The notes under the pieces were generated by a model, which saw only the letters and a list, made by a program, of their open reading frames with translations, was not told where the DNA came from and did no database searches. Position numbers and translations under genes: made by a program. Positions 17,293-26,391 of a DNA stretch of 64,000 nt are shown here, piece by piece (position 1 is the first letter of the stretch; every line of letters starts with the position of its first letter). This DNA comes from Gemmatimonadota bacterium (GTDB taxonomy: Bacteria > Gemmatimonadota > Gemmatimonadetes > Gemmatimonadales > Gemmatimonadaceae): positions 8,199 through 72,198 of the forward strand of contig JAHFCT010000011.1 in the NCBI GenBank assembly GCA_023249375.1, read 5' to 3'.

Positions 17293-17670
17293 ATGGATTT
17301 CGACGCAGCGATACAGGCGCACGCCAACTGGGCGACGAAACTCGTCGCCTACTCCAATGGCCTGTCGCACGAGCGCATCGACCCGGGGAATGCCGCTCGT
17401 GACGATCAGTGCGCTCTTGGCCAGTGGCTGCACGGGGACGGCAAGCAGGTGATGGCGGGACGCTACGAGTACCTGGAACTGCTGCGCGCCCACGCCGATT
17501 TCCACCGTCAGGCCGGCTCGCTCCTGCGCCTAGCCGACTCCGGCGAGGGGGCCCGTGTGCGCGCACTGCTCGATGATACGCAGTCGCCGTTTCGGCTCTG
17601 CTCGAACAAGGTCGTGAGCCTGTTGCAGTCGATCAAGGCGTCCCTCACGAAACCGCCATCCGGGCGATAG
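17293..17670 (+). CDS. CZB domain protein (chemoreceptor zinc-binding)
   Basis: A 125-residue protein consisting of little more than a CZB domain, a zinc-binding module usually found at the C-terminus of chemoreceptors and diguanylate cyclases. The expected His-Cys-His-His pattern is present: His10 (IQAHANW), Cys40 (DDQCALGQWLHG), His67 and His71 (LLRAHADFHRQAG). Stand-alone CZB proteins can sense zinc or hypochlorous acid through the Cys. It sits 49 bases after the hybrid kinase, on the same strand, and probably belongs to that unit. ATG at 17293 is preferred to a TTG six bases earlier. Confidence 0.88.
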   Translation: MDFDAAIQAHANWATKLVAYSNGLSHERIDPGNAARDDQCALGQWLHGDGKQVMAGRYEYLELLRAHADFHRQAGSLLRLADSGEGARVRALLDDTQSPFRLCSNKVVSLLQSIKASLTKPPSGR

Positions 17671-17676
17671 CAACCT

Positions 17677-18879
17677 CTATCGGCCGCGCATCGCCCACTC
17701 GCCCATCCAATCGGCGACGTGCACCTCGGCGAGCGGTTTTGAGACCATGAAGCCCTGCACCATGTCCACGCCGAGGGACTTCACGACCTCCCACTCGGCG
17801 TCGGTCTCGACGCCAACGGCGACCGTCTTCATGTCGAACGCACGCGCGAGCCCGATCGCGGCTTGCGTAATCGCGCGATGCGCCAGGTCTCCCGCACAGC
17901 CGGCGATGTAGCGACGCGAGATCTTCATCTCGGAGAACGGCAGATCGACGAGATCGCGCAGGCCGGACGGCCCGGTGCCGAAGTTGTCGATGCACAAATG
18001 ACAGCGCTTGAGCCGCAATCTCGTCGTGACATCGAGCGCGCGCACGTAGTCATCGAAGATCTGGGACTCGTCAATCTCGACGCTGACCGCGGCCATCGGC
18101 ACGTCGTGCTCCTGGGCGAGGTCGGCAATCACATCGGGAAGCCGGGGTGAGCCAAGCGACTTGGCGTCCACGTTGAGCGCGACCGAGATCTTGAGCCCTT
18201 CCTTGTGGAATCGGCCCGCGGCCGCGATGCCGGACTGCAGGACAAAGCGCGTCAGCGCCCCCACGCGGTCGGCGCCCACGGCGGCGGCGACAATGGCGGA
18301 CGGCGGCACCTGCCCCAACGTCGGGTGCTTGCCTCGGAGCAGCGCCTCGACGCCCACCAGTTCCCCGTCGGCGACGCGCACCTTCGGTTGGTACTGAAGC
18401 GAGAGCATACCCGCCGCCAGCATCTCGTCGAACTGCTCACCGCTGACCACCGGCTCTGCCTCGACCGTGCGACGCATCGGCACCGTCTCGTCGAGACGCG
18501 CAAGGGCGGTCGAGATCTTCTGCGCGGTGGCTGGCTTCGAAATGGCCGCGAGCACGTGCAGCCCCGACGCACGCCCCATCGCGGCGACGCTGCGCAAGAT
18601 GCGCTCGTCCTCGCCCGACAGGAGAATGATCGCCGTGCGCCCCGCCAGCCCCGGCATGCCGCGCAGCAGCTCAATGCCGTCGCGGCCGGGCAGGTTCAGG
18701 TCGCAGAAGATCACATCGTACGCCGGCGCGTTGCGCAGCAGTTGCTCGGCGGCGTCCACCGAGTCGGCCTCTTCGATGTCCGTGATGCCGAGTCCGCCGA
18801 GCACAACCTTGAGCGTCCGGCGGATGACGGCGTGGTCGTCGATGACGAGCACGCGCAGCGAAGCAAAGGGCGAAGACAT
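17677..18879 (-). CDS. Response regulator with degenerate EAL domain
   Basis: A 400-residue protein with an N-terminal receiver (acceptor Asp60 in IFCDLNLPGRDG, Ser89, Lys115) and a C-terminal EAL domain. Several EAL catalytic residues are kept: Glu178 (VEALLR), Asn236, Glu268, Asp298, Lys319 and Gln375 (VDMVQGF). Two are changed: the metal-binding second Asp of the DDFGTG motif is Asn299, and the Glu of the AEGVET motif is Val355. c-di-GMP hydrolysis is therefore doubtful, and a binding or scaffold role is more likely. It is convergent with the CZB gene and divergent from the small membrane protein at 19076. It is related to the REC-EAL protein at 19633. Confidence 0.9.
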   Translation of the reverse strand: MSSPFASLRVLVIDDHAVIRRTLKVVLGGLGITDIEEADSVDAAEQLLRNAPAYDVIFCDLNLPGRDGIELLRGMPGLAGRTAIILLSGEDERILRSVAAMGRASGLHVLAAISKPATAQKISTALARLDETVPMRRTVEAEPVVSGEQFDEMLAAGMLSLQYQPKVRVADGELVGVEALLRGKHPTLGQVPPSAIVAAAVGADRVGALTRFVLQSGIAAAGRFHKEGLKISVALNVDAKSLGSPRLPDVIADLAQEHDVPMAAVSVEIDESQIFDDYVRALDVTTRLRLKRCHLCIDNFGTGPSGLRDLVDLPFSEMKISRRYIAGCAGDLAHRAITQAAIGLARAFDMKTVAVGVETDAEWEVVKSLGVDMVQGFMVSKPLAEVHVADWMGEWAMRGR

Positions 18880-19075
18880 ATCGGGCCTGGCGGTACGGTC
18901 GGGAGTGAACGGGAGTCCGCGCGCTGTCGCTGAAATATACGACGCGACGGCCGTGCTGCTTGACGCAGCAGCGGCGCACGCTCAGCATTGGCATCCTCGT
19001 GACTGGCACGCTGACGCACGATCCGGTGAAACCCGGCTCGCTGGCGTCGCGTAGGGAGCGCAACCGGAGGCTGCG

Positions 19076-19384
19076 ATGGGCATGATATCACTTTTTCTCT
19101 CGCTCGGGCTGCTGGGCGTTGGCGCGCTCATGGGGTACGGCACGGCACGTCGGTTCGTCCGCGACCGCCTGCGCTATGTGGACGCCGCGCACAAACCATC
19201 CATTCCGCTCATCGTCGGCGTGGCCGCGTTCCTGCTCGCGCTGCCTGTCCTGAACGTGATCTCGATTCTCCCGCTCGTGCATCTCGGCGGCGGCGCGGCG
19301 ATCGCGCTCGGACTGAGCGTCGGCATGGGCGTGAAGGCGGGGACACGCGACATCCGCGAGGGTCGCTACGAGTTGAAACCGTAG
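19076..19384 (+). CDS. Small hypothetical membrane protein
   Basis: An unrecognised 102-residue protein with about three hydrophobic segments: one at the N-terminus (SLFLSLGLLGVGALMGYG), one near residues 43-62 (LIVGVAAFLLALPVLNVIS) and a weaker glycine-rich third. A short basic loop (RRFVRDRLRY) separates the first two. A GGAGG ribosome binding site lies five bases before the ATG. A strong terminator follows, so it looks like a single-gene unit between two signalling genes. Function unknown. Confidence 0.75.
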   Translation: MGMISLFLSLGLLGVGALMGYGTARRFVRDRLRYVDAAHKPSIPLIVGVAAFLLALPVLNVISILPLVHLGGGAAIALGLSVGMGVKAGTRDIREGRYELKP

Positions 19385-19461
19385 GCCGGGGGCTCGCGGT
19401 TGGACGTGGGCCAACAGGATGGGCCAGCCGGACACGGACTGGCACCGCGCCGAGTGGCGCT

Positions 19462-19489
19462 AAAGCCCGGTGCACGCGCACCGGGCTTT
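19462..19489 (+). terminator. Rho-independent-type terminator
   Basis: A perfect 12-bp stem (19462-19473 with 19478-19489, loop ACGC). The right arm ends in TTT and is followed by CTTTAT. It closes the transcript of the small membrane protein and isolates it from the response regulator downstream. Confidence 0.8.
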
Positions 19490-19632
19490 CTTTATCCGCG
19501 TTCCGCGAGCGGCGCATGATCGAACCGCATCCGCGCGCAATCCGCGGTCTTCCCTGCGACTGGACAAACACGTCGCGCGTTGCTGAACTTATTCAGGCGA
19601 TGCACCGCCATCCCTGACCTTGAGTCCTTCTC

Positions 19633-20763
19633 ATGCATATTCTCGTCGCTGACGACCACGATTTTCAGCGCAGCCTCATGCTGCGCCTGCTGCACGACCT
19701 TGGCGAAACCGATATCAGCGAGGCGCGTGACGGCGCCGAGGCGCTTGCCGGGGCGCGCTTCAAGCGACCAGACGTCGTGATCAGCGATTTGAACATGCCG
19801 GGCATGGATGGGATGACCTTCATTCGGCATCTCGCGCAGGAGAAGCTCACCGACTCGCTGATCATCGCCTCGGGCCTTGCACCGGGCGTGCTGAAAGCGG
19901 TCGAAACCGTGGCAGTGGCGTCCGGGCTCCGGGTGCTCGGCGCGGTCTCGAAACCGCTCCGGAAGGATGCGCTCGCCAGTCTGCTGCACTTGCATGCCAA
20001 TCCCGGCGGCACGGGCGGCGCGACTTCCCTCGATGCGAGCGACGTGGATCGGGCCGTGGCCCTGGGCCAATTCAAAGCGTGGTTCAGCCCCATTCTCGAC
20101 GTCGGTGCGTTGCACGCCGTCGCCGTGGAAGTCATCCCGCGCTGGGAGTCACCCGAGCGCGGTGTGCTGATGGGTGACGCGGCGATGGCGCCCATCAACG
20201 AGCTCGACGCGGCGCCCGCTGTGGCGCGCGCCGTGATTCAGGGCGCCCTTTCCGGCGGCGGCCTGTGGCGGCAGCTCGGGTGGCGCGGCACGATCATCGT
20301 GCCGCTCACCGCCGGTTCGCTGCGCGACGAGACCCTGCTCGACTGGCTGAAGGAACGCGTCAGGATGAGCGGCATGGCTGGCGGACTCACCATCGCGCTC
20401 GACGCGGATGACTTCATCAAGGACCCGGCCCGCGCCGCGCTCGCGCTGGCACGCGCCATGATGAATGGCTTCCCAGTCTGCGTGCAGTTGCGATCGCCCG
20501 CGGACATCGAAGCGCTGGCCATGGTGACATCGTGCGCCATCGTGACGTGCCCGGCGGCGTGGACGAGCACTGAAGGCGGACTGATGCAACGGCTTCGCGA
20601 GTTCGCCGGCGCCAATCAGGCGACCATCGGAGTGACGCAAGTGGCGGACGCCGGCATCCTCGGCCAATTGCACGATGCCGGCATCCGCTACGCCCAGGGC
20701 CCAGCCGTGGGTCGGGCGGCCAGTGCGGCGGAGACCTACGACTCGCACCTGGCCATGAACTGA
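19633..20763 (+). CDS. Response regulator with strongly degenerate EAL-like domain
   Basis: A 376-residue protein. The receiver is intact at the key places (acidic DD at 7-8, acceptor Asp52 in ISDLNMPGMDG, Lys107 in AVSKPL). The C-terminal part aligns by pattern with an EAL domain, but the motif itself reads EVIPRW, the catalytic Asp pair is absent, and only the late YAQGPAVG (from the QGY region) is easily recognised. It should not hydrolyse c-di-GMP. The receiver is a paralogue of the one at 17677: both have the unusual VASGLRVLGAVSKP or related stretch before the Lys. An HPt gene follows after nine bases, suggesting a phosphorelay partner. Confidence 0.85.
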   Translation: MHILVADDHDFQRSLMLRLLHDLGETDISEARDGAEALAGARFKRPDVVISDLNMPGMDGMTFIRHLAQEKLTDSLIIASGLAPGVLKAVETVAVASGLRVLGAVSKPLRKDALASLLHLHANPGGTGGATSLDASDVDRAVALGQFKAWFSPILDVGALHAVAVEVIPRWESPERGVLMGDAAMAPINELDAAPAVARAVIQGALSGGGLWRQLGWRGTIIVPLTAGSLRDETLLDWLKERVRMSGMAGGLTIALDADDFIKDPARAALALARAMMNGFPVCVQLRSPADIEALAMVTSCAIVTCPAAWTSTEGGLMQRLREFAGANQATIGVTQVADAGILGQLHDAGIRYAQGPAVGRAASAAETYDSHLAMN

Positions 20764-20772
20764 GGCCTCGGC

Positions 20773-21090
20773 ATGGATCCCGCTTACCTGCTCGACATGA
20801 CCGGCGGCGACCGCGTGCTCGTCCGCGAAATCATGGGCGACTTTCTGAGGTCCGACGCCGAAGACCGGCGCATGCTTGAGATGGCGCTGGGCGCCGGCAA
20901 CGCACGCGACGTGCACACCTATGCGCATCGCATCAAGGGCGCCGCGCGCGCGATCGGCGCCGACGACTACGCGGAGCTCGCCCAGCGGATCGAAAGTGGC
21001 GCGTCAGGCGGTTCCGACCTTCGCCCGGACTTCGAGTCGCTGCAGGCGGCCGCGAGTGCGTTGTCCGCCTGGACCGCGACCTTCGAGTAA
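20773..21090 (+). CDS. HPt (histidine phosphotransfer) protein
   Basis: A 105-residue stand-alone histidine phosphotransfer protein. The helical domain carries YAHRIKGAARAIGA, with His52 as phospho-acceptor and the glycine one helix turn later that is needed for docking. It follows the REC-EAL gene by nine bases and is convergent with the membrane mini-protein at 21096. It could pass phosphate between the hybrid kinase at 12846 and the two REC-EAL proteins (inference). Confidence 0.92.
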   Translation: MDPAYLLDMTGGDRVLVREIMGDFLRSDAEDRRMLEMALGAGNARDVHTYAHRIKGAARAIGADDYAELAQRIESGASGGSDLRPDFESLQAAASALSAWTATFE

Positions 21091-21095
21091 CGGCG

Positions 21096-21266
21096 CTAAC
21101 CGTCCGTCGGCGGCGTCTTCGGTTTGTAGAAGCGCAGGAACCACGCGACTGCCACGCAGGCGACGCCCGCCCAGCGGAACGACTCCGAGTTGAAGCGCAT
21201 GCCGGCGCCGAAGAAGACGATGCCGGCAACGGCGAGCGACATCTTGATGGACGTGAGTGGCGTCAC
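21096..21266 (-). CDS. 56-residue membrane protein, coupled to upstream reductase
   Basis: A short gene found by reading past the stop of the reductase at 21263. It begins with GTG at 21266, inside a GTGA overlap with the reductase stop, the same arrangement used throughout this region. The product has two hydrophobic stretches (SLAVAGIVFFGAGMRF and WAGVACVAVAWFLRFY) and a polar tail ending KPKTPPTDG. A second in-frame ATG lies at 21242. No family is recognised. It ends five bases from the convergent HPt gene. The coupling and two clean membrane segments argue that it is real. Confidence 0.7.
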   Translation of the reverse strand: MTPLTSIKMSLAVAGIVFFGAGMRFNSESFRWAGVACVAVAWFLRFYKPKTPPTDG

Positions 21267-22324
21267 CGATCGGTCCTCACGCAGCCAGGAATCTTCAAGA
21301 TGAAGTCGGCGCCGAACGCGCGTGACGGCGTCTGAAAGCCGGGCACGGCGCCGCCGCCGGCGATCGTTTGCGCCGCGAGCACCGCGGTCTTCGCCGTGAG
21401 CGTATAGCCATCGGGGGTTTGCAGCAGTGAGACCGCGACATTGCCGGTGTCATCTCGAACCTCGCCCCACAAGCGGGCCACGGCTCGCGCGCGTGCATCG
21501 GCGCTCGGCCCAGCGGGACGATTCTTGATCGCGGCGACGAGCCGGCGCCGCATCCAGGATGTGCGCAAAATGGGCGCGAGATAACGCGACACTCGGAGAA
21601 ACCGCACGGTGGAGGGAGGCATCGCGGTGAACACTTCGATGTTGGGAATGCCCGTGCTGTAAAAGGCGGTGGACACGTCGCCCCACGGTATCGTCGCCGT
21701 CAGCCGCGTCTTGTCGCCGAAGTCGATGACCCGCGTGCGCCACGCGGGAGGCACCGTAACAATGCGTCCGCCACGCCGTACCGCACCCGGCCCGCCCGCG
21801 TTCTCGGCCATCGTTGTCGCGGTGCCGCGCGACAGGCCGGTGCCGCCGTGAAACGCGAGCGAGAGCGACGTCGCGGTCGGCAGCCGACGCTTGAGATGCG
21901 CGGCGAGGCAGTCGCTCGGCACCACATCGAAGCCGGCTCCCGGCATCAACATCACGCCGGCGGCTCGCGCTTCCGCGTCGCGCGCGGCGAGTGCCTCGAA
22001 GACGGCAATCTCGCCCGTGATGTCGAGGTAATGCACGTGATTGCGCAGGCACGCATCGGCCATGGCGCGCGACGTACGTGCGAAGGGCCCGGCGCAGTGA
22101 ATCACCACCGCGGCGCCCGCCAGCACCGCATCGAGCGCGCGGGCATCGTCGAGCGACGCCGCACGCCACTCGAGGCCACGGGGCGCCGCGAGGGCGCGCA
22201 CGCTGTCCGCGTTTCGGCCGGCCAGCACCGGACGCACGCCCGCCGCCAGGCACTCGTCAAGCACCAATTCGCCGGTATACCCGGTGACGCCGTAGAGGAC
22301 GATGCTGCGTGACGTGCCGCTCAA
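21263..22324 (-). CDS. Saccharopine dehydrogenase-like NAD(P)-binding reductase
   Basis: A 353-residue protein of the saccharopine dehydrogenase / trans-acting enoyl reductase group. The Rossmann fold opens with IVLYGVTGYTGELV, and VIHCAGPF and HYLDITGE are typical of this group, as is GFDVVPSDCLAAHL. Members act on lipid or polyketide intermediates or are of unknown substrate. It begins with TTG within a TTGA overlap with the enoyl-CoA hydratase stop. Its position in the operon suggests an oxidoreductase step in the same acyl-CoA pathway (inference). Confidence 0.85.
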   Translation of the reverse strand: MSGTSRSIVLYGVTGYTGELVLDECLAAGVRPVLAGRNADSVRALAAPRGLEWRAASLDDARALDAVLAGAAVVIHCAGPFARTSRAMADACLRNHVHYLDITGEIAVFEALAARDAEARAAGVMLMPGAGFDVVPSDCLAAHLKRRLPTATSLSLAFHGGTGLSRGTATTMAENAGGPGAVRRGGRIVTVPPAWRTRVIDFGDKTRLTATIPWGDVSTAFYSTGIPNIEVFTAMPPSTVRFLRVSRYLAPILRTSWMRRRLVAAIKNRPAGPSADARARAVARLWGEVRDDTGNVAVSLLQTPDGYTLTAKTAVLAAQTIAGGGAVPGFQTPSRAFGADFILKIPGCVRTDR

Positions 22325-23067
22325 GAGAGCCCGTGCGACTCCGATGTGGCGCGCACCTCGGCGTTGGTCTTGACGCCTTCGTCAATGCTGTCGCGGAAAC
22401 CCATCCCATCGAGCGCGTAGAAGAGGCGCTTGGTGTACGCCATGCCCAGCGACGAATGCGAGGCGAGGCCAAGCACAATGCGCTCAACTTCGCCGGTGAA
22501 TGCGGCGGTCGACAGCACGCGGCTCACCAGCCCGATACGTTCCGCTTCGGCCGCCGTGACCATCCGTCCGCTCGCCACGAGATCAAACGCGTGCTTCTCG
22601 CCCACGCTGCGGCGCAGCATGGTCATCACGATCGCCGGCACCGATCCGAGGCGGACCTCGGGATAGCCGAAGACCGCGTCGTCGCGAGCGAGCACCACAT
22701 CGCACGCGGTGGCCAGCCCCGCCCCGCCGGCGAGCGCGCGTCCCTGCACCGCGGCGACCACGGGCTTGGACATCTGGCGAATGCCAAGGAAGAGACGGCC
22801 GAGCGTCATCGCATCTTCGCTTTCGCCGCCTTCGGTGGCGTCGAGCATCGCGGTAAGGTCCGACACCTCGGCGCCGGCGCAAAAATGCTCGCCCTCGGCC
22901 GCGATCAGCACCGCACGCACGTCGTTGTCGGCGTTGAACTCCTCGAGCGCGTGACGCAACTCGATGACCGTTCGCTGATCAAGCGCATTCTGCAGGTCGG
23001 GGCGCGCCAGTGTCGCGCGTCCGATGCCACCGAAAATGCCGATCTTCAGGCGCGGTCCCTCGCTCAT
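22321..23067 (-). CDS. Enoyl-CoA hydratase, LiuC/AtuE-like
   Basis: Crotonase-family protein of 248 residues. Oxyanion-hole segments (HFCAGAEVSDL; ALAGGAGLATACD) are present. The first catalytic Glu of classic enoyl-CoA hydratase (CEL in GGGCEL) is replaced by Gly, while the second is kept in YPEVRLGSVPA. That combination is what I recall for LiuC and AtuE hydratases acting on 3-methylglutaconyl-CoA or isohexenylglutaconyl-CoA. With the carboxyltransferase and AtuA genes beside it, a leucine or acyclic-terpene type pathway is a reasonable proposal. Overlaps its neighbours at both ends by 4 bases. Confidence 0.9.
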   Translation of the reverse strand: MSEGPRLKIGIFGGIGRATLARPDLQNALDQRTVIELRHALEEFNADNDVRAVLIAAEGEHFCAGAEVSDLTAMLDATEGGESEDAMTLGRLFLGIRQMSKPVVAAVQGRALAGGAGLATACDVVLARDDAVFGYPEVRLGSVPAIVMTMLRRSVGEKHAFDLVASGRMVTAAEAERIGLVSRVLSTAAFTGEVERIVLGLASHSSLGMAYTKRLFYALDGMGFRDSIDEGVKTNAEVRATSESHGLS

Positions 23068-23417
23068 GTGGCCGCCGGCAGTCCGAGGGCGCGTGCTTCG
23101 GCGTCGGGCACGTCCAGTTCCATGCGCAGCAGCGCGGTGGAGAAGACTTTGCCCTGAGCGTCCGTCTTGAGCGAGAGCGTGCCGCCGCCGTCGAGCGCGC
23201 CGTGCAGCAGGAAGTTAAGCGCCTTGAGGTTTGGCAGCTCGAAGCGATCGACGCCGCCTTCGATGATGCCCTCGAAGTGCTGCGCCACGCGATCGCGCGT
23301 GAGATGCTGCGAAAGCAGCGGGTACCACTCGGGGCGCAGCGCGATCACGCCGACATTGGCCGTGTCACCTTTGTCGCCGGAGCGGGCGTGGGCGATGTCC
23401 GTGAGGCGTACGCGCAT
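23064..23417 (-). CDS. AtuA C-terminal-domain protein
   Basis: A 117-residue protein starting [19 protein letters not shown]. The ARSGDKGDTANVGVIA motif is the hallmark of the domain normally fused at the C-terminus of AtuA (acyclic terpene utilisation protein A). Here it is a separate gene whose ATG overlaps the stop of the AtuA N-terminal gene in TGATG. The two products presumably form one complex. A longer upstream frame is rejected because it overlaps the preceding gene. The biochemical role of AtuA is not established. Confidence 0.88.
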   Translation of the reverse strand: MRVRLTDIAHARSGDKGDTANVGVIALRPEWYPLLSQHLTRDRVAQHFEGIIEGGVDRFELPNLKALNFLLHGALDGGGTLSLKTDAQGKVFSTALLRMELDVPDAEARALGLPAAT

Positions 23418-24778
23418 CAGCGCACCTCCACCTGGGTCTGCACGACGGACTTGTCGACCAGCGCCGGCCAATAAGCCACGATCTCTTCCACCTTTGGACG
23501 CCCGCCGGCGAAGCCCGTAACGCTGGGCGGGCCATTGAGCACAAGCGGGACGATTTCGCGGGTGAAGCGCTCCACCTTCTTCTTGTCTGCGTCGCGCACG
23601 CCAATGCGGTACTGCACCTCTGGCGCAGCGCGTCCCGCGTCGCCCGCAAGGCGCCCATGCGTGGCCGATGCACCGACGAACTCGCTGAGCACCTTCTCAA
23701 ACTTCAGCCCGAGCCGATCAAGGCGTTCACGCAGCACGCGATCGGCCACCTGAGCTTTCTCGAGCGCGTCGGGCCACGCGTAAACGAGCGAACCGACCGC
23801 CTTGTAGCCCGACTTGTAGGCGATGGACACCTTCAGCTTGTCGGTGGCCGGCGCGCCCGTGATGCCGAACACGCGCACGCGATCCGCTCCCGCGTCCTCG
23901 AGCTGAATGGACGTGAAATCGGCCACGACGTCAGGCGTGATGTAGGCGTGCGGATCGCCCATTTCGTACACGAGCTGCTCCGTCACGGTCGGCACACTCA
24001 CGCGTCCGCCCGTCCCTGCGTGCTTGGTCACCACAAACGTTCCGTCGGCGGAACCTTCGACGATCGGGTAGCCAACGTCGGCCAGCGCGGGAATATTGCG
24101 CCAGTCGTGCAGGCAGTTGCCGCCCGAACTTTGCGCGCCGCACTCGATGATATGCCCGGCGATGATGCCCGCGGCGAGCTTGTCCCACTCGGCGGCGCCC
24201 CAGCCGAACTCGTGACGCAACGGCGCCATGGTCAGCGCGGTGTCAGTGCTGCGCCCGGTGATGACGACGTTGGCGCCTTGGGCGAGCGCCTCGACGATCG
24301 GCGTCGAGCCGATATACGCATTGGCCGCGATGACGCGGTCGCGCACGACGGACAGCGGCTCGCCGGTGTCCATGTTGCGCAGCTCGTGGCCCATCGCGAG
24401 CAATTCATCGATGCGTGGCAGCAGGTTGTCGCCCGTGACGATGCCGATGCGCAGCGCCTCGGGGCGGCCTGCCTTGACCGCCATGGCCCGCACGGCGGCG
24501 GCGCACGCCTCGGGGTTCACGCCGCCCGCATTGGCGATCACCTTCACGCCGCGCTCGGCAACGGCGCTGAGTACGCTCTCCATGGCACCCACGAAGTCGC
24601 GGGCGTATCCCATGGTCGCGTCGCGTTCCTTCTGCTTCTGCAGAATGGACATCGTGACTTCGGCCAAGTAGTCGAGCATCAGATAGTCCACTGGCCCACC
24701 TTCGACTTGCCGACGCGGCGCCTCGGGCCAGTCGCCCCAGAAGCCCTGCCCGCCGGCCACGCGCACCACGCGGCTCAT
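23417..24778 (-). CDS. AtuA-like protein (DUF1446), N-terminal part
   Basis: A 453-residue member of the DUF1446/AtuA family, encoded in acyclic-terpene, leucine and related acyl-CoA catabolic clusters and of unknown chemistry. Characteristic stretches are [43 protein letters not shown] and [14 protein letters not shown]. The C-terminal AtuA domain is encoded separately just downstream. The gene overlaps the carboxyltransferase gene by 4 bases (ATGA), implying coordinated expression. Confidence 0.9.
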   Translation of the reverse strand: MSRVVRVAGGQGFWGDWPEAPRRQVEGGPVDYLMLDYLAEVTMSILQKQKERDATMGYARDFVGAMESVLSAVAERGVKVIANAGGVNPEACAAAVRAMAVKAGRPEALRIGIVTGDNLLPRIDELLAMGHELRNMDTGEPLSVVRDRVIAANAYIGSTPIVEALAQGANVVITGRSTDTALTMAPLRHEFGWGAAEWDKLAAGIIAGHIIECGAQSSGGNCLHDWRNIPALADVGYPIVEGSADGTFVVTKHAGTGGRVSVPTVTEQLVYEMGDPHAYITPDVVADFTSIQLEDAGADRVRVFGITGAPATDKLKVSIAYKSGYKAVGSLVYAWPDALEKAQVADRVLRERLDRLGLKFEKVLSEFVGASATHGRLAGDAGRAAPEVQYRIGVRDADKKKVERFTREIVPLVLNGPPSVTGFAGGRPKVEEIVAYWPALVDKSVVQTQVEVR

Positions 24779-26391
24779 GCCTCACCTCCGATCCTGCTGG
24801 GCAACACGAAGGGACCGAGGTGCGGGCCGGGATTCTGCCAGGCGGCGCGCAACGCGATGCCGAGCACGGTGCGCGTGTCCTCGGGATAGACCATCGTGTC
24901 GATGTAGCCGCGGGCCGCCGCGTACTGCGCGTCCAGTTGATGCTCGTAGTCGGCTCGCATGGCCTCGACCGCCCCCAGCAAATCGTCCGATGGCTCGAAT
25001 CCCGCCTTCTTGGCCTCTCCGAGCGACGGACCGTGCACGGCTTGCACTGCCGATTCGCCTTCCATCACGGCCATCCGTCCGGTAGGCCATGAGAAAATGA
25101 AGTCGGGGTCGAAGCCCTGTCCCGCCATGGCGTAGTATCCGGCGCCCGACGCGTGATTGAGCGTGAGCACGATCTTGGGAACGCTGGTGGTGGCCATCGC
25201 TTCCACGAAATGGGCGCCGGCGCGAATGATGCCCGAATGCTCGGCGTCCTTGCCCACCATGAAGCCGGAAACATCCTGCACAAAGAGCAGCGGAATGCCG
25301 TGCCGGTCGCAGCGCTGGATGAAGTACGCCACTTTCTCGGCGCTTTCCGTATAGATGATGCCCCCGAAGCGCGCGCCCTCGCCGTGCGGGCCCTTGATGA
25401 GCGCGCGCAGGTTTGCAATCACACCGACCGGCGTGCCTTCAATACTCGCGTCGCCGCAAATCATCTCGCGCGCGAGGTTGGGCTGAAACTCGTCGAGGGC
25501 GCCGTCGTCGAGAATGGTGCGCAGCACCGCGTGCATATCGTACGGCATGCGATGGTCGTTCGGCAGCAGGTCGTACAGCGTTGATGGGTCGGCTCCCGGC
25601 GCCGCGTTGGGATCGAACGGCGCGATGCGCTCGGGCGGTGCCAGCCGCTCGACGAGTTCGCGGATCTTGAGCAGGCATGCCTCGTCATCATCGACGGCGT
25701 AGTGGGCCACGCCCGAGATCTCGGTGTGCGTGGTCGCGCCACCGAGGGTTTCGCTGTCGATTACGGCGCCGGTGGCGCCGCGAACCAGGTTAGGGCCGCC
25801 GAGTCCCATGAACGACGTTCCCTTCACCATCAGGATGACATCGCTGAGCGCCGGCAGGTACGCGCCACCCGCGATGCACGGCCCCATCACCGCTGCGATC
25901 TGCGGGATGTGCAGGAAGCGGCGCATGATGGAGTTGTAATAGAAGATGCGCGCCGCGCCGTACTGCCCCGGAAAGACGCCGCCCTGGTACGGCAGGTTCA
26001 CGCCAGCCGAATCCACCAGATAGATGATTGGCAGATGGCAGCGCATCGCGCACTCCTGCGCGCGCAGGATCTTGCCGATGGTCTCGGGCCACCACGATCC
26101 CGCCTTGACGGTCGCGTCATTGGCGACCACCACGCAGGGGCGGCATCCTATATGAATGAGTCCGGTGACGACGCCGGCGGCGGGAGCATCACCATTGTAC
26201 TTGTCGTGCGCGACCAGGAGGCCGAGTTCAACAAACGGCGTGTCGGCGTCCTTGAGCCGGGCAACGCGTTCGCGCGCAGTGAGTTTTCCCTGTTTGTGCT
26301 GTCGTTCGATCTTGTCGGGGCCGCCGCCGAACCGCAGGCGATGTTCGAGCTCCTGCGCCGCGGCGCTCAGCTCCGCCAGTCGGGTGTTCAC
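24775..26391 (-). CDS. Biotin-dependent acyl-CoA carboxylase, carboxyltransferase (beta) subunit
   Basis: Carboxyltransferase of 538 residues, the normal size for methylcrotonyl-, geranyl- or propionyl-CoA carboxylase beta subunits. N- and C-terminal crotonase-like halves are visible: [31 protein letters not shown] and [15 protein letters not shown] in the first; [31 protein letters not shown] and [17 protein letters not shown] in the second. The ANDATVK and DSAGV style is nearest the methylcrotonyl/geranyl-CoA group. No biotin carboxylase / biotin carrier alpha subunit is encoded in this window, so it must lie elsewhere. It overlaps icmB and atuA by 4 bases each. Confidence 0.95.
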   Translation of the reverse strand: MNTRLAELSAAAQELEHRLRFGGGPDKIERQHKQGKLTARERVARLKDADTPFVELGLLVAHDKYNGDAPAAGVVTGLIHIGCRPCVVVANDATVKAGSWWPETIGKILRAQECAMRCHLPIIYLVDSAGVNLPYQGGVFPGQYGAARIFYYNSIMRRFLHIPQIAAVMGPCIAGGAYLPALSDVILMVKGTSFMGLGGPNLVRGATGAVIDSETLGGATTHTEISGVAHYAVDDDEACLLKIRELVERLAPPERIAPFDPNAAPGADPSTLYDLLPNDHRMPYDMHAVLRTILDDGALDEFQPNLAREMICGDASIEGTPVGVIANLRALIKGPHGEGARFGGIIYTESAEKVAYFIQRCDRHGIPLLFVQDVSGFMVGKDAEHSGIIRAGAHFVEAMATTSVPKIVLTLNHASGAGYYAMAGQGFDPDFIFSWPTGRMAVMEGESAVQAVHGPSLGEAKKAGFEPSDDLLGAVEAMRADYEHQLDAQYAAARGYIDTMVYPEDTRTVLGIALRAAWQNPGPHLGPFVLPSRIGGEA

